From NCBI GenBank assembly GCA_028278525.1, contig JANQEE010000039.1:62001-126000 (forward strand): a stretch of DNA of 64,000 bases, in the 5' to 3' direction. Of this stretch, positions 34,330 through 42,806 are shown in pieces; the stretch's first letter is position 1, and the number at the start of each line of letters is the position of its first letter. The stretch comes from Minwuiaceae bacterium. GTDB taxonomy: Bacteria; Pseudomonadota; Alphaproteobacteria; Minwuiales; Minwuiaceae. Position numbers and translations under genes: made by a program. Under the pieces are notes generated by a model that saw nothing but the letters and a program-made list of their open reading frames with translations, searched no databases and was not told the origin of the DNA.

Positions 34330-34629
34330 TTAGTTCAGCACGCTCTGCAGCTTCATGGCGATGCCCATGTTGCCGGATACCTTAAGCTTGCCCATCATGA
34401 ACGCGGTGGTGGCGTCCAGGTCGCCGTTCACCATGCTCATGAAGTCTTCCATGCTCATCGTGATGGTGCACTCCGCCTCGTTATCGTCATTGCTGACGGT
34501 ATTCGGGCTGGAGGCGCCGTCGATGAAGACGATGCCGTCATCGCCGAAATCGAATTTCAAAGTCGCTCCCAGGCCGGAATCGTCGCCCACCCGTTCGCGC
34601 AGGCCTTCGGTCACTTGCTCAAGACTCAT
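34330..34629 (-). CDS. SCP2 sterol-transfer domain protein
   Basis: This 99-residue single-domain protein is the usual length for bacterial stand-alone SCP2 proteins. These bind fatty acyl-CoAs, sterols or terpenoid lipids. The core reads LKFDFGDDGIVFIDG, then ECTITMSMEDFMSMVNGDLD and AFMMGKLKVSGNMGIAMKLQ, the canonical SCP2 ending. Its start lies 84 bases from the promoter-operator at 34713. It diverges from the carboxylase block and may share its control. It most likely solubilises a hydrophobic substrate for the neighbouring acyl-CoA enzymes. Confidence 0.93.
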   Translation of the reverse strand: MSLEQVTEGLRERVGDDSGLGATLKFDFGDDGIVFIDGASSPNTVSNDDNEAECTITMSMEDFMSMVNGDLDATTAFMMGKLKVSGNMGIAMKLQSVLN

Positions 34630-34712
34630 ATCCTTCGCTCTCCCATTTTGACCGGGCCCCGCCTTCGATGACGGCGGCCGGCATTTAACAGACGATCACA
34701 CGGCGCGGTTGT

Positions 34713-34741
34713 TTGACGTTAACGTAAACGTCAACTACTCT
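34713..34741 (+). promoter_or_regulatory. Promoter with embedded LiuR-type palindromic operator
   Basis: A 22-bp near-palindrome (34713-34734, half-sites TTGACGTT and AACGTCAA around ACGT) provides a -35 box TTGACG. Exactly 17 bases later is TACTCT as -10. It lies 114 bases before the SDR start. The same architecture with one base changed occurs at 61615-61644 next to the MerR gene, so the MerR protein is the likely binder. Confidence 0.8.
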
Positions 34742-34855
34742 GCCGTCAACAGAAGACGCCCGTGGGTCATATCGCGCACTTTGCGACAAGGCGCAATCGT
34801 CCCATGGCACAATAGCGTTCCGGCATGCCAGGCGGCCGGGAAAGGGAGGATTAAT

Positions 34856-35722
34856 ATGGGCTATCGGTCGGTCTTCCGGCCCGATCTGTTCGACGGCCAG
34901 TCGATAATTGTAACCGGCGGCGGCAGCGGCATCGGACGCTGCACCGCGCATGAATTCGCCGCGCTTGGCGCGCGCGTCGCCCTGGTCGGGCGCAACAGAG
35001 AAAAGCTCGAAAAAGTTGAGGCCGAGATTGCCGAAGCCGGCGGCCGGGCCGACCATTATTCCTGCGACATCCGCGATGAGGGCGGGGTTCGCGAGACCGT
35101 CCGTGCGATTTTGGAAGCCCATGGTCGGATCGACGGTTTGGTCAACAATGCCGGCGGCCAGTTCCCGGCATTGTTGCGCGATATCTCGCTGAAAGGCTGG
35201 GATGCTGTGGTCCGCACCAACCTGAACGGCGGCTTCCTGTTTTCGCGCGAATGCTACACTCAATGGATGGAAGGAAACGGCGGCGCCATCGTCAACATCG
35301 TCGCCGACTTTTGGATGGCCATGCCCACCATGGGTCATTCCGGCGCGGCCCGCGCCGGCATGGTGAGCTTCACCGAAACCGCGGCCCTGGAATGGGGCCA
35401 TGCCGGCGTCAGGGTCAATTCGGTGGCGCCCGGCTGGATCGCCTCCAGCGGCATGGACACCTACGACGAGGAAACCAAGAAAGTGATGCGCAGCCTGCGC
35501 AACTTGGTGCCGCTGCAACGGATCGGCACCGAATCGGAATTGAGCGCGGCGGTCGTCTTCCTGCTAAGCGAAGCCGCGTCGTTCATTTCCGGATCGTGCA
35601 TTCGCGTCGACGGCGCGGCGCCGAATGTGAAATCGAACTGGCCGCTGCCGCGTTCGTCCGGGACCGAGCCCTACAACGGCTTCCATCTGGCAACACTGCC
35701 GGAAGCGCTGAAAGAGACCTAA
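34856..35722 (+). CDS. SDR-family oxidoreductase, trans-2-enoyl-CoA reductase/AtuG-like
   Basis: This 288-residue Rossmann enzyme has TGGGSGIG (20-27), the NNAG motif (97-100) and a closing FISGSCIRVDGAA. The usual Tyr-x-x-x-Lys catalytic pair is absent: the position reads HSGAARAG (161-168), as in peroxisomal trans-2-enoyl-CoA reductase and related acyl-CoA SDRs. The substrate is therefore probably an unsaturated acyl-CoA. AAGGGAGGA lies before the ATG at 34856; a longer open frame upstream overlaps the promoter. It is the first gene of the block running to 43946, three bases before the next gene. Confidence 0.9.
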   Translation: MGYRSVFRPDLFDGQSIIVTGGGSGIGRCTAHEFAALGARVALVGRNREKLEKVEAEIAEAGGRADHYSCDIRDEGGVRETVRAILEAHGRIDGLVNNAGGQFPALLRDISLKGWDAVVRTNLNGGFLFSRECYTQWMEGNGGAIVNIVADFWMAMPTMGHSGAARAGMVSFTETAALEWGHAGVRVNSVAPGWIASSGMDTYDEETKKVMRSLRNLVPLQRIGTESELSAAVVFLLSEAASFISGSCIRVDGAAPNVKSNWPLPRSSGTEPYNGFHLATLPEALKET

Positions 35723-35725
35723 GCC

Positions 35726-36919
35726 ATGATCTACGGCCAAGAACATCTGGAACTACAACGCTCGCTGAAGAAGTTCATCGAACAGGAGATTAACCCCTAC
35801 GTCGACGAATGGGAGGAAGCCGGCATCTTCCCGGCGCACGAGCTGTTCAAAAAGCTCGGCGACCAGGGATACCTCGGCGTCAGCAAGCCAACGGAATTCG
35901 GCGGCATGGGGCTGGACTATTCCTACAGCCTTGCGATGGCCGAAGCGCTTGGCCACGCCCATTGCGGCAGCGTGCCGATGGCGATCGGCGTGCAAACAGA
36001 CATGGCGACGCCGGCACTGGCCAAATTCGGCTCCGACGAGGTGCGCGAGGAATTTCTCAGACCATCCATCTCGGGCGACTACGTCGCGGCCATCGGTGTC
36101 TCGGAAGTCGGCGCCGGGTCGGACGTCGCTTCGATCCGAACCACGGCCGTCAAGGACGGCGACGATTACGTCATCAACGGCGGCAAGATGTGGACGACCA
36201 ATGGCACCCAAGCCGATTGGATCTGCCTGCTGGCCAACACCGGCGACGGCCCGGCGCACCGCAACAAGTCGCTGATTTGTGTACCGACCAAAACGTCGAG
36301 CGTGACCGTCGCGCGCAAGCTGGACAAGCTCGGCATGCGGTCGTCGGACACCGCCGAGTTCTATTTCGAGGACGTGCGCGTGCCGCAGCGCTTCCGCATC
36401 GGCGACGAAGGCGAAGGCTTCACCTACCAGATGCGTCAGTTCCAGGAGGAACGCCTGTGGGCCGCCGGCTCCGCGCTGATCGGCCTGGACCGGGCCATCG
36501 AAGAAACGATTGACTACACGAGGCAGCGCAAAGCGTTCGGCAAATCGATCCTGGATAACCAAGTGGTCCATTTCCGGCTGGCCGAACTGAAGACAGAAGT
36601 CGAATCGCTGCGCTCCCTCACCTACCGTGCCGTCGAAGCCTACATCGGCGGCGAAGACGTCACCGAGCTCGCATCCATGGCGAAACTGAAATGCGGCCGC
36701 ATCACTCGCGAGGTGGCCGATAGCTGCCTGCAGTATTTCGGCGGCATGGGCTTCATGAACGAAACGCCGATTTCGCGCTTCTACCGCGACGGCCGTTTGA
36801 GCTCCATCGGCGGCGGCGCCGACGAGGTGATGCTGGGCATCATCTGCAAATACATGGGCACGCTGCCCACGAGCGGCAGCCGGCCTGCGCCGAAGCCGAC
36901 CGCCGAAGCGGCCGAGTGA
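35726..36919 (+). CDS. Acyl-CoA dehydrogenase, citronellyl-CoA/AtuD-like (copy 1)
   Basis: This 397-residue flavoenzyme desaturates an acyl-CoA. The flavin block is IGVSEVGAGSDVASIRTTAV (about 123-142) and MWTTNGTQADWI. The C-terminal IYEGT site reads SIGGGADEVM, so the catalytic base is expected at the isovaleryl-type position, E242 in FQEERLW. The protein is about three-quarters identical to the product of 38680-39831, and the two copies bracket the carboxylase beta gene. It has an extra 14-residue Pro/Ala tail. Atu-type acyl-CoA dehydrogenases of acyclic terpene degradation are the closest fit known to me; branched-chain substrates are possible too. Confidence 0.9.
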   Translation: MIYGQEHLELQRSLKKFIEQEINPYVDEWEEAGIFPAHELFKKLGDQGYLGVSKPTEFGGMGLDYSYSLAMAEALGHAHCGSVPMAIGVQTDMATPALAKFGSDEVREEFLRPSISGDYVAAIGVSEVGAGSDVASIRTTAVKDGDDYVINGGKMWTTNGTQADWICLLANTGDGPAHRNKSLICVPTKTSSVTVARKLDKLGMRSSDTAEFYFEDVRVPQRFRIGDEGEGFTYQMRQFQEERLWAAGSALIGLDRAIEETIDYTRQRKAFGKSILDNQVVHFRLAELKTEVESLRSLTYRAVEAYIGGEDVTELASMAKLKCGRITREVADSCLQYFGGMGFMNETPISRFYRDGRLSSIGGGADEVMLGIICKYMGTLPTSGSRPAPKPTAEAAE

Positions 36920-36944
36920 GGCAATGCGGTTGAACTCGTTTCAT

Positions 36945-37022
36945 CCCCTCACCCCGACCCTCTCCCCGGGGGAGCGGGAGATTGAAAGCCCTCTCCCCCG
37001 GGGAGAGGGTCGGGGTGAGGGG
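36945..37022. repeat. Perfect inverted repeat (2 x 30 bp), dispersed palindromic element
   Basis: Arms at 36945-36974 and 36993-37022 are exact complements over 30 bases with an 18-base loop. The arm carries CCCTCACCCCGACCCTCTCC, a type of intergenic palindrome widespread in proteobacteria. It lies inside an operon between two genes, and a related, less perfect copy is at 53042-53134. It should form a strong hairpin in the message. Confidence 0.9.
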
Positions 37023-37054
37023 AAAAAACCAACGAATACCCAGAGACCGACTCC

Positions 37055-38668
37055 ATGCCGGTAATCGAATCCCTCATCGATCCGTCGTCGGAGACGTTCA
37101 AGGAAAACCGCGTCGGCATGCTGGCGAAGATCGAGCAGTTCCGCGCGCTAGAGCAGCGGGTGCGCGACGCTTCGGCCAGGGCCGGCGACCGCTTCGAGAA
37201 GCGTGGCCAGATCCTGCCGCGCGAGCGGGTCGCCCGGCTGCTGGACCGCGGCGCGCCGTTCCTGGAGCTTTCGAGCCTGGCCGGTTACAGGATCGACGTC
37301 GACGATCCTGATAAGACCATTCCGGGCGGCAGCCACATTGCCGGCATCGGCTATGTCTCCGGCGTGCGCGCGATGATCGTCGCGACCGACAGCGGCATCG
37401 ACGCCGGCGCAATCGGCGCCATGGGCCGCGAGAAGCTGATGCGGGCCCAGGAGATCTCGCTGGAAAACAAGCTGCCGTTCATCCATCTGGTCGAAAGCGC
37501 CGGCGCCAATCTGCTGAAATACAAGGTCGAAGGTTTCGTCGCCGGCGGCGGCATCTTCTACAATCTGGCGCGGCTTTCGGCGGCCGGCCTGCCGGTGATC
37601 ACAGTCCTGCACGGTTCATCGACCGCGGGCGGCGCCTATATGCCGGGCCTGTCGGACTATGTGATCATGGTGCGCGGCCGGGCCAAGGCTTTCCTCGCCG
37701 GCCCGCCTCTGTTGAAGGCCGCAACCGGCGAAGTCGCGACCGACGAGGAACTGGGCGGCGCAGAAATGCACGCCACCGTCTCCGGATTGGCTGAATATCT
37801 GGCCGAGAGCGACACAGACGGCCTGCGGCTGGCGCGCGAGGTCGTTGCCAAACTGAATTGGAAAACAGCGGCGGCGGCGGATCAGGGGCGCGAGCCGGTT
37901 TACGACCCGGACGAGATCGCCGGCGTGGTGCCCGTGGACTACCGCAAACCCTACGACGTGCATGAGGTGATCGCGCGCATCGTCGACGGCTCCGACTTCC
38001 TGGACTTCAAGCCGCTATACGGAACGCAAACCGTATGCGGCCACGGCGAGATCGAGGGCCACGCGGTCGGCATGATCGGCAACAACGGGCCGATCGACAA
38101 TGAAGGCGCGACCAAGGCGGCGCAGTTCATCCAGCTCTGTTGTCAATCGGATACGCCCATTGTCTACCTGCAGAACACCACCGGCTATATGGTCGGCAAG
38201 CAGTACGAAGCCGGTGGTATGATCAAGCACGGCTCAAAGATGATTCAGGCGGTCGCCAACGCCACCGTGCCGCAGATCACGCTGATGATCGGCGCCAGCT
38301 TCGGCGCCGGCAACTACGGCATGTGCGGCCGTGCCTACGAGCCGCGCTTCTGCTTCAGTTGGCCCAACCTGACCATGGCGGTGATGGGTCCGGAACAGGC
38401 CGCGACGACCATGTCGATCGTCACCGAAGCGAGCCTGAAGCGGCGCGGCCAGGACGTCGATTACGACGAACTGGCCAAGCGCGAGAAGCAGATTATCGAC
38501 ATGTTCTCCGCGCAGTCGGACGCGCTGCACGCCACCGCGCGGCTGCTGGACGACGGCATCATCGACCCGCGCGACAGCCGCAAGGTGCTGGCGCTGACCC
38601 TGGCCGTCTGCCGCGAGGCGGGGGCGCGGACGGTGCATCCCAGCACCTTCGGCGTCGCCCGGATGTAG
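37055..38668 (+). CDS. Acyl-CoA carboxylase beta subunit (geranyl-/methylcrotonyl-CoA carboxylase type)
   Basis: This 537-residue carboxyltransferase moves carboxyl from biotin to an acyl-CoA. N- and C-terminal crotonase-like halves are present. ESAGANLLKYKVEGF lies near 148, GSSTAGGAYMPGLSDYVIM near 190, and the second half has GMIGNNGPIDNEGATKAAQF and IGASFGAGNYGMCGRAYEP. The opening MPVIESLIDPSSETFKENRV, GAPFLELSSLAGYRID and FLAGPPLLKAATGEVATDEE are nearer to geranyl-CoA carboxylase AtuC than to the methylcrotonyl-CoA enzyme, as far as I can judge by eye. The biotin-bearing partner is at 40829. Confidence 0.92.
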   Translation: MPVIESLIDPSSETFKENRVGMLAKIEQFRALEQRVRDASARAGDRFEKRGQILPRERVARLLDRGAPFLELSSLAGYRIDVDDPDKTIPGGSHIAGIGYVSGVRAMIVATDSGIDAGAIGAMGREKLMRAQEISLENKLPFIHLVESAGANLLKYKVEGFVAGGGIFYNLARLSAAGLPVITVLHGSSTAGGAYMPGLSDYVIMVRGRAKAFLAGPPLLKAATGEVATDEELGGAEMHATVSGLAEYLAESDTDGLRLAREVVAKLNWKTAAAADQGREPVYDPDEIAGVVPVDYRKPYDVHEVIARIVDGSDFLDFKPLYGTQTVCGHGEIEGHAVGMIGNNGPIDNEGATKAAQFIQLCCQSDTPIVYLQNTTGYMVGKQYEAGGMIKHGSKMIQAVANATVPQITLMIGASFGAGNYGMCGRAYEPRFCFSWPNLTMAVMGPEQAATTMSIVTEASLKRRGQDVDYDELAKREKQIIDMFSAQSDALHATARLLDDGIIDPRDSRKVLALTLAVCREAGARTVHPSTFGVARM

Positions 38669-38679
38669 GAGACGGATCG

Positions 38680-39831
38680 ATGTTGTTCACGCACGAACAC
38701 CGGGAACTGCAACGCTCGCTGGCCCGTTTCATCGACGACGAGATCAATCCCCACGTCGACGACTGGGAAAAGGCCGGCATCTTCCCGGCGCACGAGGTGT
38801 TCAAGAAGATGGGCGACCTCGGCTTCCTCGGCCTGACCAAGCCGGAGGCGTACGGCGGCGCCGGTCTCGACTATTCCTACAGTGTTGCCCAGGCCGAAAC
38901 GCTCGGCCGCATCCGCTGCGGCGGCGTGCCGATGGCGATCGGCGTGCAGACGGACATGGCAACGCCGGCCCTGGCCAAGTTCGGCTCCGATATTGTCAAG
39001 GAAGAGTTCCTGCGTCCCTCCATCGCCGGCGACTATGTGGCCAGCCTCGGTGTCTCCGAAGTCGGCGCCGGGTCGGACGTCGCATCGATCAAGACCACGG
39101 CGGTCAAGGACGGCGACGACTACGTGATCAACGGCGGCAAGATGTGGACCACCAACGGCACCCAGGCCGACTGGATCTGCACGCTGGCCAACACGTCCGA
39201 CGGGCCGGTGCACCAGAACAAGTCTTTAATCTGCGTGCCGATGAAATCCAAAGGCGTCGAGATCGCCCGCAAGCTGGACAAACTCGGCATGTGGTCGTCC
39301 GACACGGCGCAGATCTTCTTCGAGGACGTGCGCGTGCCGCAACGCTACCGCATCGGCGACGAAGGCAAGGGTTTCACCTACCAGATGCTTCAGTTCCAGG
39401 AAGAACGGCTGTGGGCCGGCGCACGGTCCTGCTCGCTCGGCAATCTGATCGACGAAACCATCGAGTACACGCGCGAGCGCAAGGCGTTCGGCAAATCGAT
39501 CCTCGACAATCAATATGTCCACTTCCGGCTGGCCGAACTGAAGACGGAGGTCGAGGCACTGAAGTCCATGGTCTACCGCGCCACCGAAATGTATGTGAAC
39601 GGCGAGGACGTGACCGAACTCGCCTCCATGGCCAAACTGAAGGCGGGGCGGCTGAGCCGCGAGATCTCCGATTCCTGCCTTCAGTTCTGGGGCGGCATGG
39701 GCTTCATGACCGAGAGCCGGATCAGCCGCGCCTACCGCGACGTCCGGCTCGGTTCCATCGGCGGCGGCGCCGACGAGATCATGCTGTCGATCATTTGCAA
39801 ATACATGGGCACCCTGCCCGGGAAAGCGTGA
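38680..39831 (+). CDS. Acyl-CoA dehydrogenase, citronellyl-CoA/AtuD-like (copy 2)
   Basis: This 383-residue paralogue of the enzyme at 35726 has long identical stretches around the flavin site (DGDDYVINGGKMWTTNG, TQADWIC) and catalytic region (FQEERLW). GGAGACGGATCG before the ATG at 38680 sets the start. It begins eleven bases after the carboxylase beta stop. Differences cluster in the N-terminal 80 residues and around substrate-side helices, so the two copies may act on different steps or chain lengths. The copies might also be a recent tandem duplication. Substrate is inferred from context only. Confidence 0.9.
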   Translation: MLFTHEHRELQRSLARFIDDEINPHVDDWEKAGIFPAHEVFKKMGDLGFLGLTKPEAYGGAGLDYSYSVAQAETLGRIRCGGVPMAIGVQTDMATPALAKFGSDIVKEEFLRPSIAGDYVASLGVSEVGAGSDVASIKTTAVKDGDDYVINGGKMWTTNGTQADWICTLANTSDGPVHQNKSLICVPMKSKGVEIARKLDKLGMWSSDTAQIFFEDVRVPQRYRIGDEGKGFTYQMLQFQEERLWAGARSCSLGNLIDETIEYTRERKAFGKSILDNQYVHFRLAELKTEVEALKSMVYRATEMYVNGEDVTELASMAKLKAGRLSREISDSCLQFWGGMGFMTESRISRAYRDVRLGSIGGGADEIMLSIICKYMGTLPGKA

Positions 39832-39874
39832 GGAGAAAGCATGCCTGGCAAGCCGCTGGACCGCCTCCATTCGC

Positions 39875-39961
39875 CGTCATTGCGAGCGCAGCGAAGCAAT
39901 CTAGAAGGGCGATGCTCTGGCTTTTCCAGATCGCCGCGGCCCTTCGGACCTCGCGATGACG
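39875..39961. repeat. Dispersed repeat with GTCATTGCGAG ends
   Basis: The ends CGTCATTGCGAG and CTCGCGATGACG are inverted copies with one mismatch, and AGCGCAGCGAAGCAAT follows the left end. This is the well-known intergenic element that is scattered through many alphaproteobacterial genomes. It sits between two operon genes, just before the crotonase start. A ribosome site and ATG at 39841 open a 50-codon frame that runs through it and ends over the crotonase start, probably meaningless. Confidence 0.8.
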
Positions 39962-39989
39962 AGTGGGGTCGTCAGGGAGAGACCGAAAC

Positions 39990-40814
39990 ATGACGGATCT
40001 CCCGGCCTGCGAGAGCCTGCTGCTGCGCCGCGAGGACTCGCGCCTCTACGTCACGCTGAACCGGCCCGAGACACGCAACGCGCTTAGCGGCGACATGGTC
40101 GGCGAGCTTCTATCAGTGATCGACGCGATCGAGGGCGACCGGTCGATCCGCACCGTCATCCTGCGCGGCGCCGATGGCACGTTCTGCGCCGGCGGCGACA
40201 TCCGCGGCTTCAAGGAATCGTTCGAAGCGCCGAAGCCGGCCGGCGCCGACAAGGACCCTATCGCCGTCAACAACCGCCGCTTCGGCGACTTCCTGATCCG
40301 TTGGAACCGGCTGCCGCAGACCGTGGTCGCGGTGATCGAGGGCGCGGCGTTCGGCGGCGGGCTCGGCCTCTCCTGCGTCAACGACGTGGCCATCGCCAAA
40401 GCGGATACCCGCTTCGCGCTCTCCGAGACCGGGCTTGGTATCCCGCCGGCGCAGATCGCGCCGTTCGTGGTGCAGCGGCTGGGCCTCACCACCGCGCGCC
40501 GGCTGATGCTGACAGGCGCGCGGTTCGACGGCCGGCACGCCCACGAGATCGGCCTGGTGCATTTCGTCTGCGACGACGACGCGGCGCTGGACGCGACCCT
40601 GACCAATGTGTTGAACGGCATCGGGCGCTGTGCGCCCGGCGCCAACGCGGCGACCAAGGACATCCTGCACTCGCTGAACGACTTGCCGCTGACGGATGTG
40701 CTGGACCGCGCCGCCGACCACTTCGCCAGCCAGATGCGCGGGCCGGAAGGCCGTGAAGGCGTCGCCGCGTTCTTGGAGAAACGGCGTGCCGCCTGGGTCG
40801 AGAAATTGGAGTGA
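39990..40814 (+). CDS. Crotonase-family enoyl-CoA hydratase (AtuE/LiuC-like)
   Basis: This 274-residue hydratase has the CoA-binding oxyanion stretch GTFCAGGDIRGFK (about 65-77) and the second oxyanion GAAFGGGLGLSC. The catalytic Glu region reads SETGLGIPPAQIAPFVVQRL. That GIPPAQIAPFV run is a feature of the isohexenylglutaconyl/methylglutaconyl-CoA hydratase group in carboxylase clusters. It would add water to the unsaturated product of the carboxylase. Its stop is fifteen bases before the alpha subunit start. The ATG at 39990 was chosen over a longer frame because it opens the conserved region. Confidence 0.88.
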   Translation: MTDLPACESLLLRREDSRLYVTLNRPETRNALSGDMVGELLSVIDAIEGDRSIRTVILRGADGTFCAGGDIRGFKESFEAPKPAGADKDPIAVNNRRFGDFLIRWNRLPQTVVAVIEGAAFGGGLGLSCVNDVAIAKADTRFALSETGLGIPPAQIAPFVVQRLGLTTARRLMLTGARFDGRHAHEIGLVHFVCDDDAALDATLTNVLNGIGRCAPGANAATKDILHSLNDLPLTDVLDRAADHFASQMRGPEGREGVAAFLEKRRAAWVEKLE

Positions 40815-40828
40815 GGAACGCCCGACGA

Positions 40829-42790
40829 ATGACCGGTTTCTCCAAAGTGCTGGTGGCCAACCGCGGCGAGATCGCGGTGCGGATCATGCGCAGCGCGCGG
40901 GCGCTCGGCTACCGTACCGTCGCCGTCTATTCGGAAGCGGACGCGGATAGCCTGCACGTACAAACCGCCGACCAGGCCGTCCCGGTCGGCGGCGCCCCTG
41001 CGGCGGAGTCCTATTTGAACATCGACCGTATTATCGAAGCGGCGAAAACCTCCGGCGCCGACGCCGTCCATCCGGGCTACGGCTTTTTGGCAGAGAACGT
41101 GGCGTTCGCCGAGGCTTGCGACAAAACCGGACTGGTCTTCATCGGCCCGCCCGCGGATGCGATCCGTCTGATGGGCAACAAGGCGGAAGCCAAGCGCCGC
41201 ATGATCGATGCCGGCGTGCCCTGTGTGCCGGGCTACGAAGACCCCGACCAATCTGATACGGCGCTGATCGCCGCGGCTGACAAGATCGGCTTCCCGCTGA
41301 TGGTCAAAGCCGCGGCCGGAGGCGGTGGCCGCGGCATGCGGCTGGTGACCGATCCTGGCCACTTGGCAAAGGCCATTGCCACCGCACGCTCGGAGGCAAA
41401 GAACGCCTTCGGCTCGGACGAGTTGATCCTGGAAAAGGCGATAGCCCAGGCGCGCCACGTGGAAATCCAGGTTTTCGCCGATAGCCTGGGGAATGTGATC
41501 CATCTGGGCGAGCGCGATTGTTCCGTACAGCGCCGCCATCAGAAGGTGATCGAGGAAGCGCCGAGCCCGGCTGTGAACGCAGATCTGCGCGCGGCGATGG
41601 GCGAGGCTGCGGTGCAGGCCGCGCGCGCCATCGACTACCGCGGCGCCGGCACCGTCGAGTTCCTGCTGGCGGAGTCCGGCGACTTCTATTTTCTGGAAAT
41701 GAACACCCGCCTGCAGGTGGAGCACCCGGTGACCGAGATGGTCACCGGCTTCGATCTGGTCGCCTGGCAAATAAAAGTCGCCACCGGACAACCGTTGCCG
41801 GTGGAACAGGATGGCGTGCCGCTGAACGGCCATGCCATCGAGGTCCGCCTCTACGCCGAAGACCCTTACAGCATGTTCCTGCCGCAGACCGGCCGCGCCG
41901 TCCTGTGGCGGCCCGCTACGGGCGAGCATGTACGGGTCGACCACGGCCTCGCGCCCGGGCAGGAGATCACGCCCTATTACGACCCGATGGTCGCCAAGGT
42001 GATCGCCTGGGGCGAGAGCCGCGACGACGCGCGCCGCCGGCTGGCGCTGGCGCTGGAGCGGACGGCGATCCTGGGCGTTACCACCAACCGCCGCTTCCTG
42101 ATCGATGCGTTGGAACACAAGACGTTCGCCGAAGGTGGCGCGACCACCGAGTTCATCGGCGACCATTTCCCCGAAGCCGAACTGCAGCGGCCAATGCCCG
42201 ACAGTCGGATGCATGCCCTGGCCGCCGCCCTCCTCTATCGCCAGGGGAGCGCCAATGTTGGCAATGGATGGCACAGCACCGGCAACGCCTTTGCCCCGCT
42301 ACTACTGACGATGGGCGAGACGGCGATGCCTGTCACCGTTGCCGCGCTCGGCCCCGACCGGTTCAACGTGACCATCGACCGGGAAGGCTATTCGCTGGAT
42401 ATCGTCGAGTGCGGCGACAACGACGTGCGCTTCATTTGCGGTGGCATTCAGGAAAGCGCCGTGTTCGCCTTCTCCGAAGGCGGTGACCTGCTGCTCGACC
42501 TGCAGGGTGTCACCGCCACGTTCAGCGACACGTTGCTGACCGCCGGCCAAGGCAGAGGGACGGCGGCGGACGGCCAGATCCGCGCACCGATGCATGGCAA
42601 GGTGCTGGCCGTGCACGCCAAGCAGGGCGAACGCGTCGCCAAAGGACAGCGGCTGCTGGTGCTGGAAGCGATGAAGATGGAGCACGAGATCGCCGCCGGC
42701 GTTGACGGTACCGTCGACGAGATCGCCGTCGCGGTCGGCGACCAGGTGGCCGCGCGCAGCGTGATGATGCGGCTCGGCCCCGACGAATAA
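40829..42790 (+). CDS. Acyl-CoA carboxylase alpha subunit (biotin carboxylase + biotin carrier)
   Basis: This 653-residue protein carboxylates its own biotin with ATP and bicarbonate. The biotin carboxylase domain (about 1-445) shows KVLVANRGEIAVRIMR, the glycine-rich ATP loop KAAAGGGGRGMR, and EMNTRLQVEHPVTEM. A linker domain (about 450-575) precedes the carrier domain, with biotinyl-lysine K616 in LEAMKMEHEI. It pairs with the beta subunit at 37055, forming a geranyl-CoA or 3-methylcrotonyl-CoA carboxylase type enzyme. Start is the ATG at 40829; a GTG at 40811 overlapping the previous stop is the alternative. Confidence 0.93.
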   Translation: MTGFSKVLVANRGEIAVRIMRSARALGYRTVAVYSEADADSLHVQTADQAVPVGGAPAAESYLNIDRIIEAAKTSGADAVHPGYGFLAENVAFAEACDKTGLVFIGPPADAIRLMGNKAEAKRRMIDAGVPCVPGYEDPDQSDTALIAAADKIGFPLMVKAAAGGGGRGMRLVTDPGHLAKAIATARSEAKNAFGSDELILEKAIAQARHVEIQVFADSLGNVIHLGERDCSVQRRHQKVIEEAPSPAVNADLRAAMGEAAVQAARAIDYRGAGTVEFLLAESGDFYFLEMNTRLQVEHPVTEMVTGFDLVAWQIKVATGQPLPVEQDGVPLNGHAIEVRLYAEDPYSMFLPQTGRAVLWRPATGEHVRVDHGLAPGQEITPYYDPMVAKVIAWGESRDDARRRLALALERTAILGVTTNRRFLIDALEHKTFAEGGATTEFIGDHFPEAELQRPMPDSRMHALAAALLYRQGSANVGNGWHSTGNAFAPLLLTMGETAMPVTVAALGPDRFNVTIDREGYSLDIVECGDNDVRFICGGIQESAVFAFSEGGDLLLDLQGVTATFSDTLLTAGQGRGTAADGQIRAPMHGKVLAVHAKQGERVAKGQRLLVLEAMKMEHEIAAGVDGTVDEIAVAVGDQVAARSVMMRLGPDE

Positions 42791-42806
42791 AGGTATCACC
42801 GCAGCG

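Noticed and set aside
40046-42274. 742-codon open frame opposite the crotonase and carboxylase alpha genes
   Set aside because: It is the antisense of two proteins with intact catalytic motifs; composition and lack of homology mark it as a codon-bias shadow.
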